In this document: positions 53,356 through 63,222 of the stretch, one piece after another
Numbering within the stretch: the stretch's first letter is position 1
Layout of the letters: every line of letters begins with the position of its first letter
NCBI RefSeq assembly: GCF_016587415.1
Contig: NZ_BNJI01000001.1
Span: 5,805,501 to 5,869,500 of the forward strand
Origin: Ktedonobacter sp. SOSP1-85
Lineage (GTDB): Bacteria > Chloroflexota > Ktedonobacteria > Ktedonobacterales > Ktedonobacteraceae
Direction of reading: 5' to 3'
Length of the DNA: 64,000 nucleotides
Made by a program: the position numbers and the translations under genes
Notes under the pieces: generated by a model
What the model saw: the letters and a program-made list of their open reading frames with translations, nothing else
Database searches by the model: none
What the model was told of the DNA's origin: nothing

Positions 53356-53470
53356 GATGATGATTCTCCTCTTGCTTGGTTGACTTTCTGCAAGAGCTAG
53401 AGACCATCATCTTTTTCTTTGCAAGCTCTTCTTTTGCCAAGCTTGCTGCCACTATTTTGGCCAAAATTTA
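51974..53470 (-). mobile_element. IS1380-like element inserted in an IS1182 element
   Basis: Ends are TAAGTTTTGGCCAAATAAAT at 51974 and, inverted from 53470, TAAATTTTGGCCAAAATAGT, about 20 of 23 positions matching. Each end contains a self-complementary TTTTGGCCAAA(A). The flanks are two parts of the same IS1182 transposase. No clear target duplication is visible. Confidence 0.75.
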
Positions 53471-54335
53471 CGTTGGAGTAGTGAGCATCTTCGTCGTAGG
53501 GAGAACCGATGTAACGCGAGGGAGGTGGAATGTTGTCAGATGGACGCCAGCGAACCTCGTCTTCAACCCGTTGGTAATTTTGGATCCACACCTCTCGCAA
53601 GATATCGACAGCTGGAACCTGACGGAGCCACTGAGGAGCCATGGGTTCATACAAGGCATCAAGCAATGTTCTCCCTTGTTGTCCGATTACTTCAACAAAA
53701 GCGACTTGTTCAGCTTCCCCCACTGGCAAGCGCGAATCTTCACTGCGAAGCCCATACTGTTCCACCCATTCGTGCTGACTATGGGCATGTAGCCAATCAG
53801 GGGCCACCGCTGCCAGGCTGTTGAGAGCGGCACGCATGGTTTCCCAGACACACAACACACGATTGAGGGCACGAATCTTTGCGAGCACATGGGTAGAATC
53901 GGTGCGTTGCTTTCCGCGCGCTTTGAGCCAGCCTTTCTGTTGAAAGAGCGTGAGCACACTCTCAAGCAAGCGATGTTCTGCATGCTTTTCGAGAAGACGC
54001 GTGCGAAATTCGGAAAGCACTGTGGCATCAAAACCCGCGTCGGTGAGATCGAGGCCGAGGAGATATTTCCAATCGATTCTCCCTCGTACGGCATCGGCGG
54101 CTTGCCGATCAGAGAGATTCTCCACAAATTGCATAATCGTGATCAGGGCCAGTCGCCAGGGCGCTTCGGCTGGTTGTCATTCTTTAGGGAAAAGATCCTG
54201 AAACGCTTCATCGGTGTAGATACTTTCCAACACATCGCGCATCTGCATGTAAAGATTTCCTTTGGGGTAGGCTGCACGGGCGACTCGGGCGGTTTCTTGA
54301 GGGACTGGTGCCATCGGTTGCGGTTTGAGTGACAT
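53471..54335 (-). pseudogene. IS1182 family transposase, proximal part with an in-frame TGA
   Basis: From ATG 54335 (after AGGAGG) the frame encodes the N-terminal domain, including YPKGNLYMQMRDVLESIYTD and DEAFQDLFPKE. A TGA stop at 54177-54179 follows. The same frame continues QPAEAPWRLALITIMQFVEN, LSDRQAADAVRGRIDWKYLL, and the first catalytic Asp in KQRTDSTHVLAKIRALNRV. Coding runs on to SPYDEDAHYSNV, where the IS1380-like element begins. The family usually has Gly or similar at the stop position. Confidence 0.82.
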
Positions 54336-54832
54336 CGATTGTTTCCTCCTGGCTTTCCCTGACCGTTTTTTCCTTCCTTTACTTCCTTCTCTCTTTCAGT
54401 ATGATCGCTTGCTCCAAGGTTCGCCAGCAGTATCACTTTCGGTGGATCCATTGTTGTAGAGTTATGAACGTATAGCAAGAGATCGCTCTAGAAGCCAAGA
54501 AAACCTTTCACTCTCGCCTGTTGATGATCTTAAACACCGAAATTGAGCAAGCCCCTTAAAACCCGCCCGTTCTTCGTGCTTTTTACCACGAAGAGAGAAA
54601 CCGTTAGCGCTTCGTAGAAGAGCGGCGAATAAAGTAAGACTCACTAGTCCTAGCAACTCGCGTATTTACCCCAACTGTGGCATAGTGGGAGAAAACAGGG
54701 AAGCTCTCCATGCGACGATTACACTCTGACTATCTCCCTGAGGAAGTGACGACAGCCGCGCAATCATTACCCATCAATGGACATGCTCGGTAACCCTATC
54801 CTAAGAAGGGCGAGCGAAAGCCTCTGCAGGTG
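54336..54832. other. Region between IS1182 and the kinase fragment
   Basis: About 500 bases with no supported gene. The right-hand end of the IS1182 element and the 3' flank of the kinase gene must lie here. Short frames exist but lack any support. Confidence 0.4.
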
Positions 54833-55624
54833 TTAATAGCAGGTCCCATGAATTGACTGAAGGTGGAGATAAGGTGTCAGCTTCCATACGTTGCCCTGCT
54901 GACTCACTATGAAATACCCAGCATAGCGATTCGTTGCAGTCCCTCCATCCGCAAGATTATCTTCAATTGCGTTATCGGTTACGTCAACGCGGGTTTGTGT
55001 TGTTGAGATCCTTGTCGCCTGACCAAGGTTCACACAACTTTTGTGAGTATGCCGATAATAAGGTAATAAGGTCTGATAGGAATATTGCTGCTGGTAGGAG
55101 GGATCGAGAAGCGCATACGCCTCCTGATAATTTTTCTGCTCCCAGTTCTGATAGTACTGCTCCACGACTACCTTTGCTTCATCAAGATCGTTCGATGCAG
55201 AAGAGGATTGCAGGGTCAAATCTTGCTGCTGGAGGATCGTCGGGGGTCTGGAAAAGGCCTGCGCACTTAGAATGCAGAAGGCAAGGCAGAATCCAGCGAG
55301 AGCTATGGCCAGAAGGGTTCGTAGAGGCGTTGAGAACACGGAGTGAATGCCTGGCACTGAGAAAGATATCCAGGGTTTGCTTCTCGTTGCTGTTGCGGGA
55401 GGCAGGGTTGCTTGTGTCACCATCGTTTGATCATTATACAGTTGAGCAGCAGCTACATGCAGAGCATAGGCAAAATCATGCACATCTTGATAGCGATCAC
55501 TGGGCTTCTGGGCTGTTGCTTTTCTGATGACAGTATCAACCTCACTCGACAGCGTGAGGAGGTGAGATGCTGTATCCATGTCCTGAAGTGGTTCGCCCGT
55601 CAACATTTCGTGAAGGATGATACC
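54833..55624 (-). pseudogene. Serine/threonine protein kinase, C-terminal fragment
   Basis: The fragment starts inside the kinase domain at GIILHEMLTGEPL, with the C-lobe segment VIRKATAQKPSDRYQDVHDF. It continues through a juxtamembrane stretch, one membrane segment (LLAIALAGFCLAFCILSAQA) and an extracytoplasmic domain (VVEQYYQNWEQKNYQEAYAL) of the NTF2-like type. The ATP-binding and catalytic loops are missing, because an ISNCY-type element lies at 55625 and no N-terminal part is found beyond it. The gene is therefore dead. Confidence 0.82.
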
Positions 55625-57221
55625 TAGTACTAGTATCCCCTGCAAAATGGGCCTCTTCAAGTAGCTTGTGAAGCGGAGGAGGGGGAATCATTCGTGGGAG
55701 AAAGAGAGAAAGGAGCAGAAAAGAGGAGGAAGAGCGTATGCTTGTGGACCGCTATCAGCCAGAAGACGTGTTTGCGCGAGTGCCCGAAGTGGCCGCACAG
55801 ACCGACCCCGTGCTCAAAGAATTGGATCGGTTGCTGGAGGATGACCTGCTGTATCAGCAGGTGCGTGCCGATCTGGGGAAGCGGCATCGCTTCACGCTGG
55901 TGCATGGGCGGCACTCGACGCCCGTGGAAGTGATCCTGCGCATGCTCATCTGTAAACATCTGTATCAGTGGAGTTACCGAGAAACCGAAGAGCGGGTTGC
56001 AGACAGCCTGGTGCTGCGCTGGTTCTGCCGTGTCTATTTTCAGCAGGTGCCCGATGAAACGACCCTGCTGCGCTGGTTGCAGACCTTGCGGCCCCAAACG
56101 CTGCATGCCTTGAATGATCGTGTGGTGGAGTTGGCAGTGCAAGCCAAAGCGACCAAGGGGCGCAAACTGCGACTGGATGCGACCTGTGTGCAGACCCAGA
56201 TCCATCATCCGACGGACAGCGGCCTGCTGGTGGACAGCGTGCGGGTGCTCTCTCGCCTCGTGAAGCGGGCCAAAGAGGTCATCACGCAAGAGGCGGGCTC
56301 ACTCAAAGAGATGTGTCGCTCGCGGCTGCGCTCAGCCAAGCGGGCAGCACAACGGCTCCATCGGCAGTTGAGGCGCAAAGGAGAAGCCAAAGAGGCCGAG
56401 CAAAAGCAGCTGTACCAAAAATTGATCGAGACGACGGAACAGATGGTGCGACAGACCACCCGCGTGGTCAAGGCACTCAGCCAGCAGAGCGAGTCTGAGG
56501 CCAAGCGGCTTTTGCAGCAAGCCCAGCACATGCTGCCCCTGGTGGAGCGCGTCATGGCGCAAGCGCGTAGCCGGGTGCTCGAAGGCAAGAAGGTCCCCTC
56601 AGAGCAGAAGGTGCTCAGCCTCTTTGAGCCGCACACGCGAGCCATTCCTCGCCACAAAGGAGGAGCACTGGTCGAGTTCGGTCGACAGGTGATGCTGGAC
56701 GAAGTGGAGGGAGGGATGGTGACTCGCTATGAGATCTTGGAGCATCCTCATGAGCATGGGCAGGCGATCGAGGCGGTAGCGCATCACCAGCAGGTCTTGG
56801 GCCATCCCCCTCATCTGGTGGCAGGCGATCGAGGAGTGCATTCGGCCCAGACGCCGAGCCTGTTGGAGGCAGCAGGGGTTAAGCTGGTGGCAATCCCAGC
56901 GGAGGGCAAGATCTCCGAGGAACGCAAGAGAGAGCAGCAGGCACGCAGGTGGAGGCGGGGCTATCGCTGGCGTGCGGGCATCGAGGGCTGAATTGCCAGC
57001 TTGAGGCGCGATTATGGATGGCGCAAAAGTGCGTATCACGGGCAAGAGGGAATGGAGCGCTGGCTCGGGTTGGGTGTCATCGCCAGTAACCTGCGCCATA
57101 TTGCCCAGACCACAGCCGCATAAAGCTCAACCAGAGAGAAGCACAACCATTCCCCACAACTGTTGCGTTTCCTTCGGCTCCTCAAGCCTGTTTACCCATT
57201 TCGCAGTGCAAACTAGTACTA
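55625..57221 (+). mobile_element. ISNCY-type element with 27-bp imperfect terminal repeats
   Basis: The left end TAGTACTAGTATCCCCTGCA (55625) and the inverse of the right end TAGTACTAGTTTGCACTGCG (from 57221) both continue AAATGGG. Four mismatches occur in 27 bases. The element contains one transposase gene and interrupts a kinase gene on its left. Confidence 0.78.
55738..57123 (+). pseudogene. ISNCY-type transposase with an in-frame TGA
   Basis: The frame is 462 codons including the stop at 56989-56991. The N-terminal part has the helix MLVDRYQPEDVFARVPEVAA, and the DDE core contains GRKLRLDATCVQTQIHHPTD (first Asp) and PHLVAGDRGVHSAQT (second Asp). The C-terminus up to RAGIEG is followed by TGA, then IASLRRDYGWRKSAYHGQEG and the end of the family. 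Related proteins have Arg after GIEG, so CGA to TGA is the likely change. A strong AGGAGG precedes the start. Confidence 0.8.
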
Positions 57222-57238
57222 CAGTGACAGTTAATGAT

Positions 57239-57487
57239 TCAAGCAGACGAGAAAACGGAAACCTCGTGCGCCTGCAAGACGTGCAAAATTTGTGCCCAGA
57301 TGCCCGCTTTACACCAGCGCTGATAGCGACTCGCTACGGTAGACCAGGGTCCAAAGCGTTCGGGCAACTCACGCCAGGACGAGCCAGTGCGCACGACCCA
57401 CAGCATGCCCTCTATCACCAGACGATGATCAGTGGCTGGTCGGCCGGTGGGAGGCTTCTGCGCAGGCAGTTGACAATACCACTTCAT
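57239..57487 (-). pseudogene. IS5-type transposase, N-terminal fragment
   Basis: The 82-residue frame reads TGRPATDHRLVIEGMLWVVR then TGSSWRELPERFGPWSTVAS, the DUF4096 start of IS5-type transposases. The catalytic part is missing. It is truncated at the left by the ISNCY-type element. Confidence 0.75.
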
Positions 57488-57772
57488 GACTTCATGACTT
57501 CATGTCATCTATTGTATTTATTTATAAAATAGCGTATTATATAAAGATAAACATAAATATCCTTCATTTCTTACACTCCTCGTAAGAAAGAGGCTCTAAA
57601 CCCTTTTCATCATAGGAACACGATTCTGAGATAACCTTCTTCACTCTCTTGCCGTTGTACCCTCTTTCATTTCTCGTATGTACGATGTCATCTGATAACC
57701 GTGGCTCCATAGGGATGAAACGCCTAGAGAGTTCTGTGATTCACAGTAACTCATGAGAGGAAAAGTGAGTAA
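57488..57772. other. AT-rich region upstream of a small gene
   Basis: No gene seen. ATGACTTC is repeated in tandem near 57484-57500, and the rest is promoter-like AT-rich sequence before the small gene at 57773. Confidence 0.4.
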
Positions 57773-57976
57773 ATGCAACAAGTCAAGACTTATACGTCGA
57801 ATTTTTTTAAGGGTGAGGCGCGAGATCAATTTAGCAAGGATTTAAAGAAAATGGCAAAAGCTGGTTGGCATGTCCATACTGTCACTGATAAAGGGATGGG
57901 AACAGGCCAAGATCATACTGGCTGCTTGCGAGTGTTGTATGAGAGGGATGCCAACCATGGGGAGCATGTGGATTAA
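57773..57976 (+). CDS. Small hypothetical protein
   Basis: A 67-residue protein with the pattern YTSNFFKGEARDQFSKDLKK, AKAGWHVHTVTD and a final LRVLYERD. This is the same design as the small protein at 62583-62771 (a basic helix, a G-W turn and an end that returns to a Tyr-Glu strand). Function is unknown. GAGAGGAAAAGTGAG provides a ribosome binding site. Confidence 0.62.
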   Translation: MQQVKTYTSNFFKGEARDQFSKDLKKMAKAGWHVHTVTDKGMGTGQDHTGCLRVLYERDANHGEHVD

Positions 57977-58006
57977 AAACAGGCGCAGCCATACAACACA
58001 GCACAA

Positions 58007-58141
58007 CGATCAATTACCAGTTCTGGTCCTCACAGACCTCGCGATCAGGATGTTGCGTCGGTTCATTCTCCTCGGCACGGATCTTGGCACGCAACATCTG
58101 GCGATCCGCCAATGTGACCTTGACCCGCTTGTATGTTTACC
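58007..58141 (-). pseudogene. Short coding relic
   Basis: The minus frame reads TYKRVKVTLADRQMLRAKIR then AEENEPTQHPDREVCEDQNW and a stop. It is protein-like in composition but has no start codon or ribosome binding site, and its upstream part is cut by a stop. I cannot name the family. Confidence 0.35.
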
Positions 58142-58372
58142 ACAGAACGAGAGGAGTGGATACACCACGAGATGGTGTGAGAAGGGAGCAGGGAGCGCTG
58201 AATCTAGCTTGACCCATGAGGCGTCGACCTCGAACGAAAGATGGCGATCCCACTCCTGTTCAACTCGCCAGATCGGACGGTAAACTCTTGCCTCTCGTTC
58301 GCACGAGATGAGCTTGCATACAAGGATGATCCTCATGTGAGTTAGCCTCTCTTCTCGTGGGTTCATTGGAAC

Positions 58373-58693
58373 ATGCAACGGGAGGGATATATGCCTCCTT
58401 CCTCACCTCTCCCCAGAGCATACGCGGGAATTGACGTCGCCAAACGCAAGTTTGATGCCGTGCTTTTGCTGGAGGACCAACACATCCATCGTCTCGCGGG
58501 CCAATACTGCAGAAGGATTTATGGCAAAGACGAGCGGCCAGCGGCCTGGCTTTCCATTTCTGAGGAGATCCTGCGTTTACGCTCGTTCCTCGCCTCTCAT
58601 GATGACTTGATGCGCACTACCGTGCAAGAGCGAAAACCCTCTCAGAAATTCCAAAAATCCATGTCTGCTCCGATTTTCGATGGCCAAGAATAG
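58373..58693 (+). pseudogene. IS110 family transposase remnant
   Basis: The frame begins YAGIDVAKRKFDAVLLLEDQ, the DEDD start of IS110 transposases. It then jumps to AWLSISEEILRLRSFLASHD and TTVQERKPSQ, which belong about 100 residues later. The segment with the other catalytic residues is deleted, and the C-terminal domain is missing. Confidence 0.7.
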
Positions 58694-59099
58694 CCCAATC
58701 ATCCGGGTTTCTGTTCCAACCAGAGGTAGGCTCCGACTTCTGAAGCTTTTTTGCTGTGGTCTACGTACCACTCTTAACGCGAAGAATAGTTCTCAGCATT
58801 TGCAACTCCATCTGATGGTGAGAAAGAAAGCATTTAGGTCTATTTGTCCCTCAACACACGCTACCAGGATGTTACGCATGTAACAAGAGACATCTCACTT
58901 GAGATATCTTCGTGTAAATGCGTCGTGGTTTACTGGAGTGAAACCCTCTCTACCTATTGACTTCGTGTTCTCCTACTCGACACATCTTTTCTCTTCCATA
59001 GTCCATTGAGCGTCATTCCCCCAAGGGATAGGGAAGAAAACGGCATGTCTCCTGTCTTCCTCTTAGCTGTTTTGCAACACTACCAGAAAGAGAACGTTT
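58694..59099. other. Region upstream of the DoxX gene
   Basis: No supported gene in 406 bases. The promoter of the DoxX gene and the end of the IS110 remnant lie here. Confidence 0.4.
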
Positions 59100-59654
59100 A
59101 TGACACAAATACATCTTACGACCCCCGTGGATCCAGCCAGGGAGACGAAGACAACCCGCTTCCTGTCCCACGAGGTGACGGCTCGCTACCTGTGGGCAAT
59201 AACCCGTCTGTGCCTGGGCTGGACCTTCCTGTGGCCGTTTCTAGACAAGACGTTCGGACTCGGCCACGAGACGACCGCCGCCCACGCATGGATCAACGGA
59301 GGTTCGCCAAGCAATGGCTTCCTCAGTGGCGCGGTTGGCCCCTTTGCGAGCATCTACCACTCCATTGCGGGTGCTGGCTGGGTGAACTGGATGTTTATGA
59401 TCGGCCTCCTTGGGATCGCTTTGGCACTGCTGCTGGGCATTGGGATGCGGATCGCTGCCGTCGCCGGAGCGGTCCTACTCGTCCTGATGTGGAGCGCGTC
59501 GTTGCCGCCCCAGGACAACATCTTCATGGACAATCACATCGTCTACGCGCTCGTCCTCCTCGGGCTCGCCGTCGTCGGCGCAGGTAACACCTTTGGGCTG
59601 GGTCGTTGGTGGACCCAGACCAGCCTCGTCCGCCGCTTCCCCTGGCTCACCTGA
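59100..59654 (+). CDS. DoxX family membrane protein
   Basis: A 184-residue protein with four membrane segments: LWAITRLCLGWTFLWPFLDK, WVNWMFMIGLLGIALALLLG, IAAVAGAVLLVLMWSASLPP and IVYALVLLGLAVVGAGNTFG. The first segment with its WTFLWPFLDKTFGLG ending and the later HIVYAL segment are typical of DoxX proteins related to the thiosulfate:quinone oxidoreductase subunit. It may take part in redox chemistry at the membrane. The ribosome binding site is AGAAAGAG. Confidence 0.85.
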   Translation: MTQIHLTTPVDPARETKTTRFLSHEVTARYLWAITRLCLGWTFLWPFLDKTFGLGHETTAAHAWINGGSPSNGFLSGAVGPFASIYHSIAGAGWVNWMFMIGLLGIALALLLGIGMRIAAVAGAVLLVLMWSASLPPQDNIFMDNHIVYALVLLGLAVVGAGNTFGLGRWWTQTSLVRRFPWLT

Positions 59655-59750
59655 GATGGAGTGTGTGCCTTTAAAGGCTTGCCGGATATTCGAGACTGGG
59701 TATGGACTGATGAGGCAAGACAGCGCGTTCGAAGGGTTGATATAAAACGC

Positions 59751-59775
59751 CCAGTGAGCTTCTTTTCTCACTGGG
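59751..59775 (+). terminator. Perfect 9-bp hairpin between DoxX and the next gene
   Basis: CCCAGTGAG pairs with CTCACTGGG around a 7-base loop. A and G follow rather than a T tract, so termination would be weak. Confidence 0.45.
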
Positions 59776-59827
59776 TGAAAAGAGAGAGGAGAACTGCTGC
59801 AAAGCATTCTCTTGTTGAGGTGACAGT

Positions 59828-60034
59828 ATGAGTGATACCATCACGCAAATGCGACTTTCCATGCGCTTAGACGCTTATCTCAGGGAGTATACGGACAAGC
59901 ACGTCAGAAGCGATGCTCTTTACAAAGCGGAGTGGGGTACAGTATGGCACATAGCTGACGTCGCTCGTACGCAGCATACGCTTACTCCAGAACTTGTTGA
60001 TGCTGTTCGGACAGTGTTGAAGAAGCTTGCTTGA
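59828..60034 (+). CDS. Small hypothetical protein
   Basis: A 68-residue soluble protein, MSDTITQMRLSMRLDAYLRE at the start and helical throughout. It follows a GAGGTGACAGT ribosome binding site. The family is unknown. It stands alone between the DoxX and DUF1003 genes. Confidence 0.62.
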   Translation: MSDTITQMRLSMRLDAYLREYTDKHVRSDALYKAEWGTVWHIADVARTQHTLTPELVDAVRTVLKKLA

Positions 60035-60134
60035 GGCTGCAGGAAAAAAGTCTGGGTTTTCGCTTCTCTTATCTTATCAGGAAGCTCTCTACACTGGCAA
60101 TCAGGTGCGAGAATTCTCATGAAAGGACGGGACA

Positions 60135-61001
60135 ATGAGTATTGTGACCACACAGTTACTGGCAGAAATTGCCCTCTTTTCTACTATGGATGAGGAGGAA
60201 CGTGGCGAACTGCGCGCACTGATGACTGAACGGCTGTTTCGGCCAGGCCAGGTAGTGATGAAGGCAGGAGAGACGGAAGAAGCCTTTCATGTCATCGAGC
60301 AAGGCGAGGTAGAACTCTGGCTCATAGACTCCGAAGGAAAAAAAGTGGTGCTCGATGTCCTTGGCTCAGGGAAATTCTTCGGCGAATTGTCGATGCTTTC
60401 AGGGGAGACGCGCTCTGCCAGCGCCACCTCAAAGCAGACCGTCACCACATTGGAACTCAGTCGTGCAGACTTCTTCGCGTTCTTGCGTCGCAGGCCAGAG
60501 GCTGCACTCGATGTCCTGATGGTGTTAGGTGATCGCCTTAAACACACCGATGATATTCTCAGCACACGCGTGAGCCGCAATCCTGATGACACCCGTGATG
60601 AGCATCTCTCTGCTGGCCAGCACGTGGCCGATATCATTGCAGCATTCAGTGGATCCCTTCCTTTTCTACTGATCAATTTTATTGTTTTTGTGATCTGGAT
60701 TGTGGCAAATACGGTTGGACGAAATGACATTCATTTCGATCCTTACCCCTTCCAATTCCTGACAATGGCAGTATCATTGGAGGCGATCTTCCTCTCGATT
60801 TTTGTCCTGGTGAGCCAGAATCGACAATCAGCCAAAGATCGCGTGAACGCCAATCTGGATTATCAGATCAACCTCAAAGCGGAATTGGAGATGAGTATGA
60901 TGGCTACCCAGATGCAGAGAATGGAACAGAAGCTCCACCTTATTCATCGTAGCGTTTTGGAAACGAAAACTGACCATCACCCAGATCTGTGGAGACCCTG
61001 A
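60135..61001 (+). CDS. Cyclic nucleotide-binding domain protein with DUF1003
   Basis: A 288-residue protein. Residues about 10-130 are a cyclic nucleotide-binding beta-roll (FRPGQVVMKAGETEEAFHVI, then GKFFGELSMLSGETRSASA, the phosphate-binding cassette with conserved Arg). The second half is DUF1003 with two membrane segments (LPFLLINFIVFVIWIVANTV and FLTMAVSLEAIFLSIFVLVS) and the motif SQNRQSAKDRVNANLDYQIN. It likely senses a nucleotide at the membrane. A ribosome binding site AAAGGACGGGACA precedes the start. Confidence 0.9.
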   Translation: MSIVTTQLLAEIALFSTMDEEERGELRALMTERLFRPGQVVMKAGETEEAFHVIEQGEVELWLIDSEGKKVVLDVLGSGKFFGELSMLSGETRSASATSKQTVTTLELSRADFFAFLRRRPEAALDVLMVLGDRLKHTDDILSTRVSRNPDDTRDEHLSAGQHVADIIAAFSGSLPFLLINFIVFVIWIVANTVGRNDIHFDPYPFQFLTMAVSLEAIFLSIFVLVSQNRQSAKDRVNANLDYQINLKAELEMSMMATQMQRMEQKLHLIHRSVLETKTDHHPDLWRP

Positions 61002-61128
61002 CTGTCCAAAAATCTGAGTGAACCCACACAAGAGCCAGCCTTCCTTGCCCAAGCAGGGAGGCTGGAAGCGTGGAAGGAATGCTCAGAACCCCCGCTGCTT
61101 TCGCACGGAAGTCTTCAGGGCATCGACG

Positions 61129-61749
61129 CTAAACCGCAGAGTCATCCTCAATGGTGGCACGTCTTGATTTCCATTTTTGCGCTTCCACCGATTTTTTGAG
61201 ATCTCCTTTTCCACGGTCCCCTTCCGGTAAAGGTGCCTGCTCAGGAAACTTTTTGCTGAGTAGGGCTCCGTTGAGATTTGCTTCCCGCAGGTCCACGTTG
61301 TCAAGGTCGGCCTCGCGAAGGTCTACCCCAGACATATTCGCCTTGTTGAACCTCGCTTTGCCGAGGATGGCTCCGTTGAAGTCGACTCCGCGCAGATCAG
61401 TATTGCTCAAGTCAGCTCCCCTCAAGCTTGCGTTGCGGAAGAGAGCACCACGTGCGTCTGCCTCACGCATGTGTGCCTGCGATAGATTGGCGTTACTGAG
61501 ATCGGCTCCCTTTAAATTCGCATGGCGCAGGTCCGCTCCGTGGAGGTCTGCCCCTCGCAAGTTTGCTTCTTCCAGATTGGCCTCAGTCAGATCGGCTTCA
61601 TGGAGATCAAAACTGTTAAGATCCGCTTTGTGGAGATCGACTCCATGAAGTTCAGGCTCGAACGCCTGTATTTCAGCATAGTCGTGTCGCCACGTATTTC
61701 AAAGCGTTTTGCCCTCCGCGAGACGCTCAAGAGGTTGTTGATAGTTCAT
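61129..61749 (-). pseudogene. Pentapeptide-repeat protein with an early in-frame TGA
   Basis: Repeats of the A(D/N)Lxx type run from about residue 35 (VDLHKADLNSFDLHEADLTE) through ANLRGADLHGADLRHANLKG to LDNVDLREANLNGALLS, forming a right-handed beta-helix. A non-repeat tail follows. The natural start appears to be ATG 61749 (MNYQQPLERLAEGKTL), but codon 17 is TGA (61699-61701). A shorter product could begin at the TTG at 61560, which keeps most repeats, so a partial function is possible. Confidence 0.75.
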
Positions 61750-62582
61750 GTGATTCACCTGCTATTTCTACTGTACATTGGATGCAGTTTCCTGAAAACG
61801 GGCACCTAGAGAAGAGGTTTTGTCTCTCTGTTTCCACATCGGCGGGGTTGTGAGAGGAAGTACATTCAGGCTTTCTTACTCTTGATCATAGCTTTTCATC
61901 GACTAATGGATCGGTACGCAGTGAATGAGGATGTTGTCCAGAAAATGGTGAGGGTAGCTTTTACCCCGGTTGGAGGACCAACCAGACCTGGATACGTCAT
62001 CGAGCGAGGAACGCCCTCGTTCGTTTTAGTAATGTCTTAGAGACGTTGCGTGCTTACGGGAGATTCACGAGGTACTGATCCTTCTGTCTAGGCATGAAGT
62101 TCGTAGACTCTCAAGTATCATCAGTTGTTGCCTTTCTAGAAGAAAGGGACCGCTGCCTTCTTCGGACAAAACGGGAAAATGCATGCGTGTCCTGCTGAGA
62201 GGGTCAACTGTCTCACTTGCCCTGCTGCACAATTTGGAGTTGATATCGTCTGTTCTCAATCCAGAGATCACGCTGGAGGATCACAAGGTGCAGAAGAAAC
62301 AGTGATAGACACGGTTACTCTCCCGTTCTTCTTCACCAGCTCACGATGAGAGGCGAGCCTTGCCCTGGCAAGGTCTCCCATAACAAGGAGAGGAGGGAAA
62401 CACCAGAGAGAGAACAGGACCATCTCAGACGGTAGGTTTCGTTGATGAAGGGGGTTCTGAGCGCCAGTTGCTACAAGAGATTTGGTTGGAGGGGAAAGCT
62501 TATACTAAGAAGTGTAGACTAGTTCAAGTATACCCTATTTCTAAGAAAATTGGAATGAAGAATGATCCCTTCGCTCTTTCGT
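61750..62582. other. 833-bp region without a supported gene
   Basis: I saw no credible coding frame, RNA gene or strong hairpin. It is likely a mix of promoter regions and decayed sequence. Short frames in it have no ribosome binding sites. Confidence 0.4.
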
Positions 62583-62771
62583 TTACCGCTCATAGGTCGC
62601 CGTGAGCCATATATGCCCGAAGATATCCCGTCCCGCTACTGTACAAGAGACCAGTCGCCAGCCTCGTTCTGTGTGACGTTTCAAGTCGTGTTCATACTTC
62701 TGATACGATGAACGAAACAGGCCGGGCCTATAACTCTTTACTTCTTGCTGTGATATGGCAGGTTGTGACAT
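62583..62771 (-). CDS. Small hypothetical protein, paralogous in design to 57773-57976
   Basis: A 62-residue protein with SYQKYEHDLKRHTERGWRLV followed by SCTVAGRDIFGHIWLTATYE. The alternation of a basic helix, a G-W-R turn and a terminal beta-strand is found also in the protein at 57773. ATG 62771 follows AGAAGGAAAAAGC. Function is unknown. Confidence 0.65.
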   Translation of the reverse strand: MSQPAISQQEVKSYRPGLFRSSYQKYEHDLKRHTERGWRLVSCTVAGRDIFGHIWLTATYER

Positions 62772-63081
62772 TGCTTTTTCCTTCTCACCCGTTAACAAAC
62801 CTGGTCTTTTCTTCTGAACTATACCGTTTTCGTTGAACAGACATCGTTTCCCTCCTCCAGACTTTCCACTTCATAGTGGAAAGAACCGGCTGCAAGGTTT
62901 TACTCCAAGGTCTCGCATACGGCCATCTATAACACTGTCTCTGGATACTCATCCGGTTGTGCGTTTCTCATCGCCTTGACTGGCGCGTGTGTTTCTTGAA
63001 TGATGGTCATAGGTGTTGTCTTTCTTGTGACCAAGAAGAGGAGCGCTTCTTCTGCTGAGAGTATGTCAACCGGGAGCAGAC

Positions 63082-63222
63082 TCATGAAACGGCGCCATCG
63101 GAGAGAGAGTGTCGTTTTCTTCGGTGGATTCGTTGGCGCCGATCCTGTGTCTCTCTGAACCAGAGAAGAGCTATCAGGAGTACGAAGAAGAGCAAGGGTA
63201 GAAGGAAGGTTTCCATAATCAT
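63082..63222 (-). CDS. Very small single-span membrane protein, uncertain
   Basis: A 46-residue frame starting MIMETFLLPLLFFVLLIALL, with one membrane segment and a basic tail (RQRIHRRKRHSL). A GGAGGAG sequence lies rather far upstream. Its structure, one short membrane span then a charged tail, resembles the small membrane protein at 63680. Confidence 0.42.
   Translation of the reverse strand: MIMETFLLPLLFFVLLIALLWFRETQDRRQRIHRRKRHSLSDGAVS

Noticed and set aside
52120..53400. Plus-strand open frame of 426 codons
   Set aside because: It is antisense to the IS1380-like transposase and has no recognisable domain.
58010..58378. Minus-strand frame of 122 codons
   Set aside because: Composition is unlike a protein, and a different frame in the same place (58007-58141) looks more like real coding sequence.
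38501..61701. Reassignment of TGA to a sense codon
   Set aside because: The residues expected at the TGA positions differ between genes, and many intact genes in the window end with TGA.
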